The notes: generated by a model from the sequence alone, not told the origin. Shown: positions 1 to 6,180, counted from the stretch's first letter. The stretch is DNA of 64,000 nucleotides from Hydrogenophaga sp. (GCF_025699295.1 NZ_JAILWB010000012.1:1-64000); one strand, 5' to 3'. Numbers and translations are program-made.

Positions 1-17
1 TTCTCACGTTTGGGAGG

Positions 18-29
18 TATACTGTCAGC
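18..29 (+). promoter_or_regulatory. Host-type early promoter, -10 half only
   Basis: A TATACT hexamer at 18-23 lies 6 nt before the ATG at 30, the same spacing as at 219-231. With the 16-bp spacer seen in the neighbouring promoters the -35 would fall just before the window, so only half is visible. Confidence 0.5.
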
Positions 30-200
30 ATGGTAGAGCAACAGAGGACGCGGCGACACGCCATGAAACACGAGAGCGGCGAGCCGACCGATGAGATTAT
101 CGAGATCGGGCTAAAGTTCGGCTCTGCTGGTGCATGGTTCGTATTTCTTGCACCGATGGGTATTCTGCTGGCCGTGATAATTGTCGAGATCATCACTTGA
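30..200 (+). CDS. Small early single-helix membrane protein
   Basis: Encodes 56 residues: a charged N-terminal half rich in R, H and E, then one hydrophobic helix at about residues 33-55. The family is not recognised. The ATG has no Shine-Dalgarno sequence and sits where transcription from the TATACT at 18-23 should begin, so a leaderless mRNA is inferred. Its TGA stop lies inside the TTGACA of the next promoter. Small early membrane proteins of phages often act in host takeover or superinfection exclusion, but nothing here shows which. Confidence 0.6.
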   Translation: MVEQQRTRRHAMKHESGEPTDEIIEIGLKFGSAGAWFVFLAPMGILLAVIIVEIIT

Positions 201-224
201 CAAACGCTCAAAAAAGGGTATAGT
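197..224 (+). promoter_or_regulatory. Host-type early promoter TTGACA-16-TATAGT
   Basis: The -35 TTGACA is at 197-202 and the -10 TATAGT at 219-224, with a 16-bp spacer. The -35 contains the TGA stop of the upstream gene. The next ATG is 6 nt after the -10, so transcription and translation should start at about the same base. Confidence 0.85.
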
Positions 225-230
225 AGAAAC

Positions 231-497
231 ATGCAACGCAAGCAATTCGAAGCCATCGCCCGAGTCATCCGGGAAGAACTCCCTTCGGGATTCGATGACC
301 AAATCTTCCGTATGTCCTTGACGAGCTACCGGGAGCAAGTCGCCCGAGAATTCGCGGATATGCTCAAGACCACGAATCCCGCTTTCGACTTCCGCCGCTT
401 CATGCTGGCCTGTGGGATCGATCCCGAAGCCGAAGTCATGGACCCGGAAGCCGAGTACATCATGGGCGTCTGGATGAATCCCAGCGAAACCGCTTGA
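231..497 (+). CDS. Hypothetical early protein (88 aa)
   Basis: Encodes an 88-residue, charged, probably helical soluble protein that I do not recognise. There is no Shine-Dalgarno before the ATG, which follows the -10 box by only 6 nt, so a leaderless start is inferred. The TGA stop at 495-497 overlaps the -35 of the following promoter. The position among tiny early genes suggests a host-takeover role, which is inference only. Confidence 0.75.
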   Translation: MQRKQFEAIARVIREELPSGFDDQIFRMSLTSYREQVAREFADMLKTTNPAFDFRRFMLACGIDPEAEVMDPEAEYIMGVWMNPSETA

Positions 498-521
498 CTT
501 TCGTGCTCGTGGTGGTATACT
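494..521 (+). promoter_or_regulatory. Host-type early promoter TTGACT-16-TATACT
   Basis: TTGACT at 494-499 and TATACT at 516-521 are separated by 16 bp. The -35 again contains the stop codon of the preceding gene. The ATG at 527 is 5 nt downstream of the -10. The sequence just before the -10 (GTGGTATA) recurs at 1984-1991 and 2432-2439. Confidence 0.85.
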
Positions 522-526
522 ACCGC

Positions 527-634
527 ATGAGCGATCAAGAAGAAGAACACGAGGGCAACGTCATCGAAGCCCTAGTCTGGGCTCTCCCGCTCTCTGCCCT
601 CCTGTGGGTGCTAGTCTGGTTCGCAGCCACCTAG
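527..634 (+). CDS. Tiny early membrane protein (35 aa)
   Basis: Encodes 35 residues: an acidic start (residues 4-9 QEEEHE) and a single hydrophobic helix covering roughly residues 12-34 with several tryptophans. The precise promoter-to-ATG distance shared with the two preceding genes is the main reason to believe it is expressed. It is probably an inner-membrane peptide with the acidic end in the cytoplasm. Function unknown. Confidence 0.6.
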   Translation: MSDQEEEHEGNVIEALVWALPLSALLWVLVWFAAT

Positions 635-685
635 AAGACCGGGGGTGCCATACCGTACAACTTGCGTTGTTGCTTCCTTTCCTAG

Positions 686-724
686 TGGGGCCGATGGGGT
701 AACCTATCGGCTCCGCTTCTATTT
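686..724 (+). terminator. Likely intrinsic terminator of the first early unit
   Basis: The arms 686-695 (TGGGGCCGAT) and 706-715 (ATCGGCTCCG) pair over 10 bp with wobble pairs around a 10-nt loop. A pyrimidine-rich CTTCTATTT run follows, a weak U tract. It closes the unit that ends at 634. Confidence 0.6.
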
Positions 725-779
725 GTACTTGAGCGATTCCCAGAAAATCGTTTGAGCGTCAATATCCCCTTTAACGCCC

Positions 780-893
780 TATACAGGGCCGCCCCTGCCA
801 TCCTGGCAGACCGCCCCTGTCATCTTGGCATACGCCCTAGTGCGTAGTTACGCCCGCGTAACACGGACCACGCCCACCCTGCCACAATGGCAG
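780..893. repeat. Cluster of short palindromes in an intergenic region
   Basis: The gene-free stretch 635-999 holds a terminator (686-724), this cluster and a promoter (932-959). The palindrome CTGCCA-N3-TGGCAG is perfect at 795-809 and 879-893, and a degenerate copy lies at 817-831. The first two copies are 22 bp apart and share the flank CCGCCCCTG. Another palindrome, GCGTAGTTACGC, is at about 841-852. The pattern could be protein-binding sites or RNA hairpins; I see no coding sequence here. Confidence 0.6.
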
Positions 894-931
894 TCCGGGT
901 ATGCACCTATAGCATAGCACCGATTTCCCGA

Positions 932-959
932 TTGTCAAGTGGAAATTCTTTCCTACTAT
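932..959 (+). promoter_or_regulatory. Probable host-type promoter TTGTCA-16-TACTAT
   Basis: TTGTCA at 932-937 and TACTAT at 954-959 have the same 16-bp spacing as the stronger early promoters. Transcription would begin near 966, giving the next gene a leader of about 35 nt. Confidence 0.6.
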
Positions 960-999
960 TTCTTCGTTCGGAATTCCGTTCCTCCCGGCTTCCTGGGGT

Positions 1000-1200
1000 A
1001 TGGAAACGAACGACGGACAGAAACGCTACCCGAATTTCCTGGATTCCCTCAAGTTGGAAATCGAGAGAAACGCTCAAGAATCGCGGGATGCTATGCAAGC
1101 CCTCATCGATGAGACCCGCCAAGCTTGCGAGGATTGTGGCATTTCTTTAGAGGAATGGGACGGAATTCCCCGCCGAGAAATCCGGGATGATCTAAAGTAG
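1000..1200 (+). CDS. Hypothetical early helical protein (66 aa)
   Basis: Encodes a 66-residue charged protein that should be mostly helical. It has two cysteines four residues apart in its C-terminal half and no membrane segment. Not recognised. The start is the first ATG after the promoter at 932-959; a GGGG only 2 nt upstream is too close to be a normal ribosome site, so initiation is uncertain. The next 135 bases hold hairpins and no gene. Confidence 0.55.
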   Translation: METNDGQKRYPNFLDSLKLEIERNAQESRDAMQALIDETRQACEDCGISLEEWDGIPRREIRDDLK

Positions 1201-1335
1201 GCTCCCGCAAGGGTTTAGAGCGTTTCGAGCGAATCTCCGGGAAAGGGCTATAGCCTCACCCTGGGATTGCCGATAAGCTAGGTACAAGGGCGGAACGGAA
1301 ACCCGCCCACAACCCCTAGCAAGAACGGAAACGCA

Positions 1336-1587
1336 ATGGAAGCTCAAGACCCGCAAGACGCTATCGACCACGAAGAGGCCATCGCCTACGCCCAAGAAGA
1401 AGAGGAAACCCCGGAGGCCAAGAAGGCCAAGAAGGCCAGCATTCTGGCCGTTCTCAAGAAGCTCCGGGAGATCGAGAAGAGGCACGAAGAGGGGGAGCCG
1501 GTCTATGCGGAAATGGCCGCTAGGATCGAAGCCCGGCACGAAGAGGCTACGCAAGCCCTAATCCGGGAGGCTATGGAGGGGGAATAG
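1336..1587 (+). CDS. Hypothetical early coiled-coil-like protein (83 aa)
   Basis: Encodes 83 residues with a strongly acidic N-terminus (about residues 4-26), a lysine/alanine stretch at about 28-34 and a helical charged remainder that could form a coiled coil. Not recognised. The leader carries a hairpin (GGGCGG 1288-1293 with CCGCCC 1303-1308) and the AACGGAAAC element also found before the genes at 2031 and 2478. A strong terminator follows directly. Confidence 0.65.
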   Translation: MEAQDPQDAIDHEEAIAYAQEEEETPEAKKAKKASILAVLKKLREIEKRHEEGEPVYAEMAARIEARHEEATQALIREAMEGE

Positions 1588-1589
1588 GC

Positions 1590-1633
1590 CCTAAGCCTAT
1601 GCGGGGGGCGGGCTTAGGCTCGCCCCCCTTTTT
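1590..1633 (+). terminator. Strong intrinsic terminator within a pseudoknot-capable fold
   Basis: GGGGGGCG (1603-1610) pairs perfectly with CGCCCCCC (1621-1628) and is followed by five T. The terminator loop contains GGCTTAGG (1611-1618), which is perfectly complementary to CCTAAGCC at 1590-1597. The two stems interleave, so they could form an H-type pseudoknot. Confidence 0.85.
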
Positions 1634-1681
1634 CGTGCCGAAATCCCTTTCCCCCTATAGTCTAGCGGGGGGAATGCCGAT

Positions 1682-1798
1682 ATGTATGGTATGAAGCAAG
1701 CAATCAAGAATCACCCCTACGCACTCTTCCTCCTGGGTTTCTTCTCCGTGGTCGGATGGGGCCTTATCAAGCTGGCCGCCATGCTGCCCACCCTGTAG
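1682..1798 (+). CDS. Tiny early membrane protein (38 aa)
   Basis: Encodes 38 residues with a short basic start and a hydrophobic helix at about residues 13-35. A TATAGT at 1656-1661 could be its -10, but no good -35 is visible; a G-run at 1665-1670 could act as a ribosome site. Support comes from position, since other genes in this early block also encode single-helix peptides. Function unknown. Confidence 0.5.
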   Translation: MYGMKQAIKNHPYALFLLGFFSVVGWGLIKLAAMLPTL

Positions 1799-1800
1799 GG

Positions 1801-1900
1801 GGGGCCTAGCAGAAAAGGGGCCTAGCAGGCCCCCTGCCCTATGTGGGAGGCCCTATGTGGGGGGCTGCTGAAACGTGCGTAGCTAAGCTACGCATGATGG
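1801..1900. repeat. Structured repeats between early genes
   Basis: Two direct copies of GGGGCCTAGCAG lie at 1801-1812 and 1817-1828; the second forms a hairpin with GGCCCC just after it. Two copies of CCCTATGTGGG follow at 1837-1862. A 7-bp palindrome, GCGTAGC-TAA-GCTACGC, is at about 1878-1894. No open reading frame of note is present. The repeats may be termination or regulatory structures. Confidence 0.5.
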
Positions 1901-1965
1901 GCCTACGTGCGTTAGAGCGTATCCTGTGGCCTGTGAGGGGGAGAAAAAGAAATCGAATTTCTAGC

Positions 1966-1993
1966 TTGCATTATCTCTATCCTGTGGTATACT
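1966..1993 (+). promoter_or_regulatory. Host-type early promoter TTGCAT-16-TATACT
   Basis: TTGCAT at 1966-1971 and TATACT at 1988-1993 are 16 bp apart. Unlike the first early genes, the transcript has a leader of about 30 nt before the ATG at 2031. Confidence 0.8.
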
Positions 1994-2030
1994 GCTAGTG
2001 GATTCGAGAAACGGAAACAAGGAAACGAAC

Positions 2031-2378
2031 ATGCAACACGGAATTTCTTTCAGGGGCCTGTGGATCGAGGGCTCGGCGGACTACGAACCGGCCACGGGGC
2101 CGACCTACTCCTGTGGGGGAACGCCCCCTAGCTGGGATGCGGAAGTTTCTTCCATCACCCTGGACGACCCGGAAGAGTTTTCCTCCTGGTGCCTGCTGGA
2201 AGATTTTTCCGAGGGAGTGTCCAATATGGTGGACGCCTACCATCGGCTGACCGGGAAACTTCTTCCTAGGGTGGAGGCCCTAGTGTGGGACGCATGGGAG
2301 GAGGAAATTCTTTCCGAACTCATGGAAGCCGAGTCTACCTGGGAACCGGACTACGACGAAGACCGATACGACGACTAG
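2031..2378 (+). CDS. Hypothetical early acidic protein (115 aa)
   Basis: Encodes a 115-residue, very acidic, tryptophan-rich soluble protein whose last ten residues are mostly D, E and Y. Family not recognised; acidic early phage proteins sometimes mimic DNA, which is possible but unsupported here. The start at 2031 is preferred over a GTG at 1998 because it follows AAGGAAACGAAC, a leader almost identical to that of the gene at 2478. Confidence 0.75.
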   Translation: MQHGISFRGLWIEGSADYEPATGPTYSCGGTPPSWDAEVSSITLDDPEEFSSWCLLEDFSEGVSNMVDAYHRLTGKLLPRVEALVWDAWEEEILSELMEAESTWEPDYDEDRYDD

Positions 2379-2413
2379 GAAAACATTTCAAGGGGGGAAA
2401 TCGAAATTCCCCC

Positions 2414-2441
2414 TTGACATTCCCCCCGAGTGTGGTATAGT
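2414..2441 (+). promoter_or_regulatory. Host-type early promoter TTGACA-16-TATAGT
   Basis: TTGACA at 2414-2419 and TATAGT at 2436-2441 with a 16-bp spacer. The leader carries three GGAAAC elements before the ATG at 2478, matching the leader at 2006-2030. Confidence 0.85.
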
Positions 2442-2477
2442 GTAGCGTACTGAGGAAACGGAAACAAAGGAAACGAC

Positions 2478-2573
2478 ATGAAATCGCTCATCAAGAACAC
2501 GCTCGCCCTCGCCTCCCTGGTCGCCCTCTTCGTCGGCCCCCTGTGGTACCTCTCCACTAGCCTGGGCCTGTAG
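2478..2573 (+). CDS. Tiny early membrane protein (31 aa)
   Basis: Encodes 31 residues: a short basic start followed by a hydrophobic helix (about residues 8-25). It has its own promoter and a purine-rich AAAGGAAACGAC just before the ATG as ribosome site. It could be read as a bare signal-anchor peptide. Function unknown. Confidence 0.6.
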   Translation: MKSLIKNTLALASLVALFVGPLWYLSTSLGL

Positions 2574-2576
2574 GCC

Positions 2577-2708
2577 ATGCGAGACAACATCATAGCCACG
2601 CTAGGGGCCTTGATCGTACTGCTACGCATCCGACCCCTGTACCCTTGGGCCGATAGAACATCAAGGGAAATTCTTTCCAAGTACGACGACGAAGGCAACC
2701 CAATCTAG
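2577..2708 (+). CDS. Tiny early membrane protein (43 aa)
   Basis: Begins 3 nt after the preceding stop, so it is probably translationally coupled. The 43 residues contain a hydrophobic helix at about residues 5-16 and a polar tail. Not recognised. A terminator follows about 33 nt after its stop. Confidence 0.5.
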   Translation: MRDNIIATLGALIVLLRIRPLYPWADRTSREILSKYDDEGNPI

Positions 2709-2741
2709 AACACGTTTCCGTTACGTTTCCGACCCTGCCCT

Positions 2742-2775
2742 CCTGGAACATTGTTCCAGGGGGGTGGGGTTTTTT
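2742..2775 (+). terminator. Intrinsic terminator closing the early rightward genes
   Basis: CCTGGAAC (2742-2749) and GTTCCAGG (2753-2760) form a perfect 8-bp stem, extendable by three wobble-containing pairs, with an ATT loop. TGGGG and a run of six T follow at 2770-2775. It marks the junction with the opposing leftward operon. Confidence 0.8.
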
Positions 2776-2963
2776 CACTTTCCGGCATGGAAAGTTTTTC
2801 CAGGGGGCGTCGGGTACCTTACACACAGGGCAACATGAAAATCCCAATAGAGGCTACTCAGATGAATAGCTGTCCAACCGCTAGGCACACGCACACGAGC
2901 CACACCTTGAGCACGAAGCAAGGCAACCCTTCTTTCAAGCTCGTCAGCCAGAGTGCATAGCAC
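2775..2963 (-). CDS. Possible last gene of the leftward operon (62 aa)
   Basis: A 62-codon frame with no recognised family and no clear ribosome site; a GTG three codons earlier is an alternative start. Its stop touches the T run of the converging terminator. Coding potential is uncertain, so treat as tentative. Confidence 0.3.
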   Translation of the reverse strand: MLCTLADELERRVALLRAQGVARVRVPSGWTAIHLSSLYWDFHVALCVRYPTPPGKTFHAGK

Positions 2964-2996
2964 GCACGGTTCAGACGACGTACGGCATGGATGAAG

Positions 2997-3335
2997 CTAT
3001 CGGCGGTTTCTACGCTCACGCCACGACCTCAGTGCATCGCCGTGTTGGTAGTTGCAGTCACCCCGGCGTCGTACGACGACGGTGGTAGTGGGACGCACAG
3101 CCCTGTCCCTGGCAACCTGCCGCCTGACCTCCTCGCGGAACTTCCGATAGCGTTCACGCTCTAGGGCAGCCTGTCTCCGCGAGACGTTCTCGTACACCGT
3201 CATCTGACGGCTCAAAGAGCCGTACTGCTCGTAGTTGATCGTTGGTGATTGAATTCTGGTACTTTGAGCGGCGGATCGATCACAAAGGATCAGAAGTGAC
3301 GCAGCGACCAAGGCCGCAGAGATTAGATTTTTCAT
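2997..3335 (-). CDS. Secreted or periplasmic Arg-rich hypothetical protein
   Basis: Encodes 112 residues with a clear signal peptide: basic start, hydrophobic stretch at about residues 4-17, and an AAQ cleavage region near residue 24. The mature part is very arginine-rich and contains a run of T and V. The start at 3335 is chosen over one 15 codons upstream because GGAGG lies 6 nt before it and the signal peptide starts there. Function unknown; a small exported basic protein could act at the envelope. Confidence 0.7.
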   Translation of the reverse strand: MKNLISAALVAASLLILCDRSAAQSTRIQSPTINYEQYGSLSRQMTVYENVSRRQAALERERYRKFREEVRRQVARDRAVRPTTTVVVRRRGDCNYQHGDALRSWRERRNRR

Positions 3336-3336
3336 T

Positions 3337-3564
3337 TCAAGCCTCCGTCCAGTAGCCACTGGACAAGTAGTATTCGACATGGCCCGTAGTCAGGTGTCTC
3401 ACATTCAACTCGCCGCCTCCGTCGAAGACGTAGGTGGCATGTCCACTATTCGGATCGTACTCGATCCGGTATTCTTCCTGCTCACACCGAAAGTGGCGAA
3501 TAGGCTCCGTCTGCTCCACATGAACCATGTGCCTGTCTAGAATTTCATCAAACGAGCGATTCAT
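3337..3564 (-). CDS. Hypothetical protein (75 aa)
   Basis: Encodes a 75-residue acidic, probably beta-rich protein that I do not recognise. It overlaps the end of the SET-domain gene by 17 nt and ends 1 nt before the next start, consistent with translational coupling in the leftward operon. Confidence 0.7.
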   Translation of the reverse strand: MNRSFDEILDRHMVHVEQTEPIRHFRCEQEEYRIEYDPNSGHATYVFDGGGELNVRHLTTGHVEYYLSSGYWTEA

Positions 3565-3886
3565 AATCTAGGTATAACTCTTCTCCACGACGGATGTGCC
3601 TACTGGCATAGTAGACGTAATCCTTGTGGTGGACGTTCGGCAAATCCGCGTGATTCAGATACCAGCCAATCGACATGTGGTTCCAATCGGCAGGGATATG
3701 CCAACCGTTCTTTTCCGGGATGCCAAAGCGGCGAACCAGGAACCGCTCACCGTCTTTCAAGTCTTCCTCGGTGACGAACCTCCAATCCTCATCGGCAAAC
3801 AGATGAAGAGGCTCCCCAGAGCGAATAGCTCTGGTGGTGAAGATCCCAACGCCACCAGCGTTGGTACTAGGTTTGAGGATGAGCAT
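3548..3886 (-). CDS. SET-domain protein (putative lysine methyltransferase)
   Basis: At 112 residues this is little more than one SET domain. Visible motifs are GVGIFTTRAIRSGE (12-25), which matches the N-terminal SET strand, NHADLPN (78-84), the NH..PN signature at the cofactor site, and GEELYLDY (101-108), the C-terminal GEEL-x-x-DY motif. SET proteins transfer methyl groups from S-adenosylmethionine to protein lysines; minimal SET proteins occur in viruses. The target is unknown and could be a host or virion protein. The start overlaps the upstream stop as TAATG. Confidence 0.85.
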   Translation of the reverse strand: MLILKPSTNAGGVGIFTTRAIRSGEPLHLFADEDWRFVTEEDLKDGERFLVRRFGIPEKNGWHIPADWNHMSIGWYLNHADLPNVHHKDYVYYASRHIRRGEELYLDYESLV

Positions 3887-4692
3887 TACTTAGGCCAGAA
3901 GACAAACGCACCGCCAGCGGGATTGCGGTCCACACGCCAACCAGTGAATCTACCAATGATGTACTCTTCGATTCGTTCATTACCACCAGCTTCTTCCATG
4001 CCGATAGCAACACCAGTCCTCTCTTCGTATTCCGTGCCCTCGAACCCCTCGTTGCGGCAGGCGTACCACTCATCAAGCTTATCTTCAATCTTGATTTCAA
4101 GCTCGTCTGCAACACGCTGTTCTTCGGGCGTAAGAGTTAGAGCATCAGCCAACCCTTCGGCGGCAGCCGTAGTCTGTTCGACGGCACCTGACAACTGCTC
4201 CATTGATTCGGCTACGGCATCAACCTGTGCGGGGAATCTCTTGAGGAAGTCCTGATAGGCTTCGTCGGTCATGCCTGTGCCGTTACATGCTCCGCATGTA
4301 TCGCCAGATCCAGGACGTACGCAATTTCCAAGGCACGTTTCGCAAGTACCAGGAGGCAATTGCGAAAGGGGCTGCACTTTGACGATCTCGTCCACAACGT
4401 CTTTCGGGTAACCACCCTTCACAATCGGCATAACAAACTCCTGTGGAGCGGGGTCCACGGGGAGAGGGAATGATCCACTAATCGCCGGTTCGACCGGCAG
4501 ACCAAGAGACCATTGCTTAGCTTCCATGTCGCGAATGCTCTTTTCCATGATGCGGGTAGCCTCGTCCTGCATACGCCGCATTTCTTCCGGCGTGATGTCG
4601 TCAGGCTCAACCCATTTGCCAAGAAGCTCGGGAGCAAACATCTTTTCAAGCTCCTCCTGCGAGTAAGCGTCGTTATTGGTGTTTTCATCCAT
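3886..4692 (-). CDS. Hypothetical protein with DnaJ-like zinc finger
   Basis: Encodes a 268-residue acidic protein. Residues 117-140 contain five cysteines (117, 120, 124, 133, 136); the second pair reads CGACNGTG, the CxxCxGxG pattern of DnaJ-type zinc fingers. The rest is helical and not recognised, with no J domain. It may be a zinc-binding adaptor or chaperone-like factor, which is inference. It starts in a TAATG overlap arrangement with its downstream neighbour. Confidence 0.75.
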   Translation of the reverse strand: MDENTNNDAYSQEELEKMFAPELLGKWVEPDDITPEEMRRMQDEATRIMEKSIRDMEAKQWSLGLPVEPAISGSFPLPVDPAPQEFVMPIVKGGYPKDVVDEIVKVQPLSQLPPGTCETCLGNCVRPGSGDTCGACNGTGMTDEAYQDFLKRFPAQVDAVAESMEQLSGAVEQTTAAAEGLADALTLTPEEQRVADELEIKIEDKLDEWYACRNEGFEGTEYEERTGVAIGMEEAGGNERIEEYIIGRFTGWRVDRNPAGGAFVFWPK

Positions 4693-4862
4693 TACGGGAT
4701 CTCTTCAATATCCACAACCTCTTCCTCGCCGGGAAGCGGCTCAGAGATCACAGGGCTCACAGATCCACTCAGGACCATTGCCTCGGCGGCCTCTTCGCTG
4801 TCGGCCTCGACAACGAAGTTTTCGCGGACCTTGGTTTCAACTTCTACTCTATACGTCGGCAT
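4692..4862 (-). CDS. Small DpnD/PcfM-like protein (56 aa)
   Basis: Encodes 56 residues starting MPTYRVEVETKV followed by a beta-alpha pattern with EADSEEEA-like spacing, reminiscent of the DpnD/PcfM small-protein family common on phages and plasmids. The start at 4862 is preferred because AAGGA lies about 8 nt upstream; it overlaps the end of the upstream gene by 14 nt. Function of the family is unclear. Confidence 0.65.
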   Translation of the reverse strand: MPTYRVEVETKVRENFVVEADSEEAAEAMVLSGSVSPVISEPLPGEEEVVDIEEIP

Positions 4863-5148
4863 CGAAGATATCCTTTGGTGCTTCACGAAACTCGAACGAC
4901 CCCTTGAGGAAGTATGCACACCGCTCGTCTTCGTCTCGCGAAATGCAGGTAAAGACAATGGCCGAGTCATTTGGGGCCTCTGCCCGGTGCATCATCAGTT
5001 GGTCCTTCGGGATGGGCTGCTCCAGCAATTTCATGGGTGCAAACTGCGGAGCGATCATCAAGAAGTACGTCCAGCCCTCTGAGGGCTGGCGATACATAGG
5101 ATTGCCGTCAATGACAATCTCGTCGGGTACTTCGAGATCATCAGCCAT
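4849..5148 (-). CDS. Hypothetical protein (99 aa)
   Basis: Encodes a 99-residue acidic protein, not recognised. The start at 5148 forms a TGATG overlap with the stop of the upstream lipoprotein gene and is therefore preferred over one four codons earlier. No membrane segment or zinc motif is visible. Confidence 0.7.
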   Translation of the reverse strand: MADDLEVPDEIVIDGNPMYRQPSEGWTYFLMIAPQFAPMKLLEQPIPKDQLMMHRAEAPNDSAIVFTCISRDEDERCAYFLKGSFEFREAPKDIFDADV

Positions 5149-5381
5149 CAGTGATCGCACTCCTCAAGCAAGTTTTCTTGCGTTCCGTCAGGATGGATGA
5201 TCGTCACCCAATGCATAATCGGTTCATCTGGGTGACCCACCGCAAACAGAGCGACCTGACGACCGGGACACACGGTTGTATGAATCGAATCAGTGATTGT
5301 CACGGGGATCACTCGAATCGCCTCGCGGGGTGCAGTACATCCTACTGTTAGCAGCAGGCAAATAGCAAATACAGATTTCAT
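5148..5381 (-). CDS. Small lipoprotein (77 aa)
   Basis: Encodes 77 residues with a lipoprotein-type signal: a basic start, a hydrophobic stretch and the lipobox-like TVGC at residues 12-15. The mature part is beta-rich with no proline-rich segment, so it does not look like an Rz1 spanin. Phage lipoproteins commonly act in superinfection exclusion or lysis. ATGA overlap with the upstream gene. One of two lipoproteins in this operon. Confidence 0.7.
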   Translation of the reverse strand: MKSVFAICLLLTVGCTAPREAIRVIPVTITDSIHTTVCPGRQVALFAVGHPDEPIMHWVTIIHPDGTQENLLEECDH

Positions 5382-5587
5382 GCTTCAATCTCCACGTTGT
5401 AATGATTGGGCCACGGCCCCCAGGGTCGCGGCGTCTCGTTCTCATTCTCGATCATGGCTCGCAAGACAGAAATGGCCTGTTCTTGCGTAGGCCAACTGCG
5501 AGCCGCTGGACATGGCTCTGGCAGCCACACCGCGTACGCCGAGTAGCTCTTGCCGTCAAAGGTTACACGCACGACAGGGATTGTCAT
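5378..5587 (-). CDS. Hypothetical protein (69 aa)
   Basis: Encodes a 69-residue protein, not recognised, with a beta-rich N-terminal half and a helix in the second half. The start at 5587 overlaps the phosphoesterase stop as ATGA and is preferred over one three codons upstream. Confidence 0.7.
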   Translation of the reverse strand: MTIPVVRVTFDGKSYSAYAVWLPEPCPAARSWPTQEQAISVLRAMIENENETPRPWGPWPNHYNVEIEA

Positions 5588-6180
5588 ACTCTCCACCCCT
5601 GAGGATCATCAAGGAAACGACGATCACCACTAAGCTCTACCGGGCCGCCGTACATATCTACTCCTACGTCGTATAGTTTGTGCTTACGCATCTTGGCGAG
5701 GTCGCGGGCCTTCTGTTTCGCGAACACGCTATGGCAATGGCCATGCAGATGGGCGACACCGTGGAATTTACCGTTCCAGTCGCTCATCGGGTAATGACAG
5801 GCCACGAAGCGTTGCCCGCCAACCGCGAACTCATGGATATCTTCTAGGACTTTGACCCTATCTCCCAGACGGAAGTCCTCTACTAGTTGTTTCAAGCCGC
5901 TCATACCCCACTTCTTCGCAGGCTGATCGTGATTGCCCAAAACAATGCGGATTTCCCCATGAAGCATCCGGAGCTTGTCTACCACGAACCCATCGTCCAC
6001 CCTGGGTCCCATAGCGAAATCACCAAGGAAATACACGATGTCGTCGCTGTCTACACGCCGGTTCCACTCGTCTATGAGGTACGTGTCCATATCGACCGTC
6101 TTTTTGAACGGACGTTCGGCGTACCGAATAATGTTGTGGTGACCAAAGTGAAGGTCACTCGAAACAAATACGCGACTCAT
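5584..6180 (-). CDS. Calcineurin-like metallophosphoesterase
   Basis: A 198-residue single-domain metallophosphoesterase. The metal-binding motifs are in order: D9-x-H11 (SSDLHFGH), GD at 53-54, GNHD at 82-85, then CHYP and GHCH in the C-terminal half. Such enzymes use two metal ions to cut phosphomonoesters or phosphodiesters; phage members are often annotated as putative phosphatases and the substrate cannot be told from sequence. The start at 6180 (MSRVFVSSD) puts the first motif at the normal distance. It sits in an operon with other nucleotide-related proteins. Confidence 0.88.
   Translation of the reverse strand: MSRVFVSSDLHFGHHNIIRYAERPFKKTVDMDTYLIDEWNRRVDSDDIVYFLGDFAMGPRVDDGFVVDKLRMLHGEIRIVLGNHDQPAKKWGMSGLKQLVEDFRLGDRVKVLEDIHEFAVGGQRFVACHYPMSDWNGKFHGVAHLHGHCHSVFAKQKARDLAKMRKHKLYDVGVDMYGGPVELSGDRRFLDDPQGWRV

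Noticed and set aside
887..1150. 87-codon plus-strand frame in the palindrome region
   Set aside because: It starts inside the palindrome at 879-893 and overlaps the better-supported gene at 1000 in another frame.
2751..2960. 69-codon plus-strand frame after the terminator
   Set aside because: It starts inside the terminator hairpin and has no promoter or ribosome site.
3596..4255. 219-codon frame on the plus strand
   Set aside because: It lies antisense to the SET-domain and zinc-finger genes, which have recognised motifs and coupled starts; the frame has no ribosome site or family.
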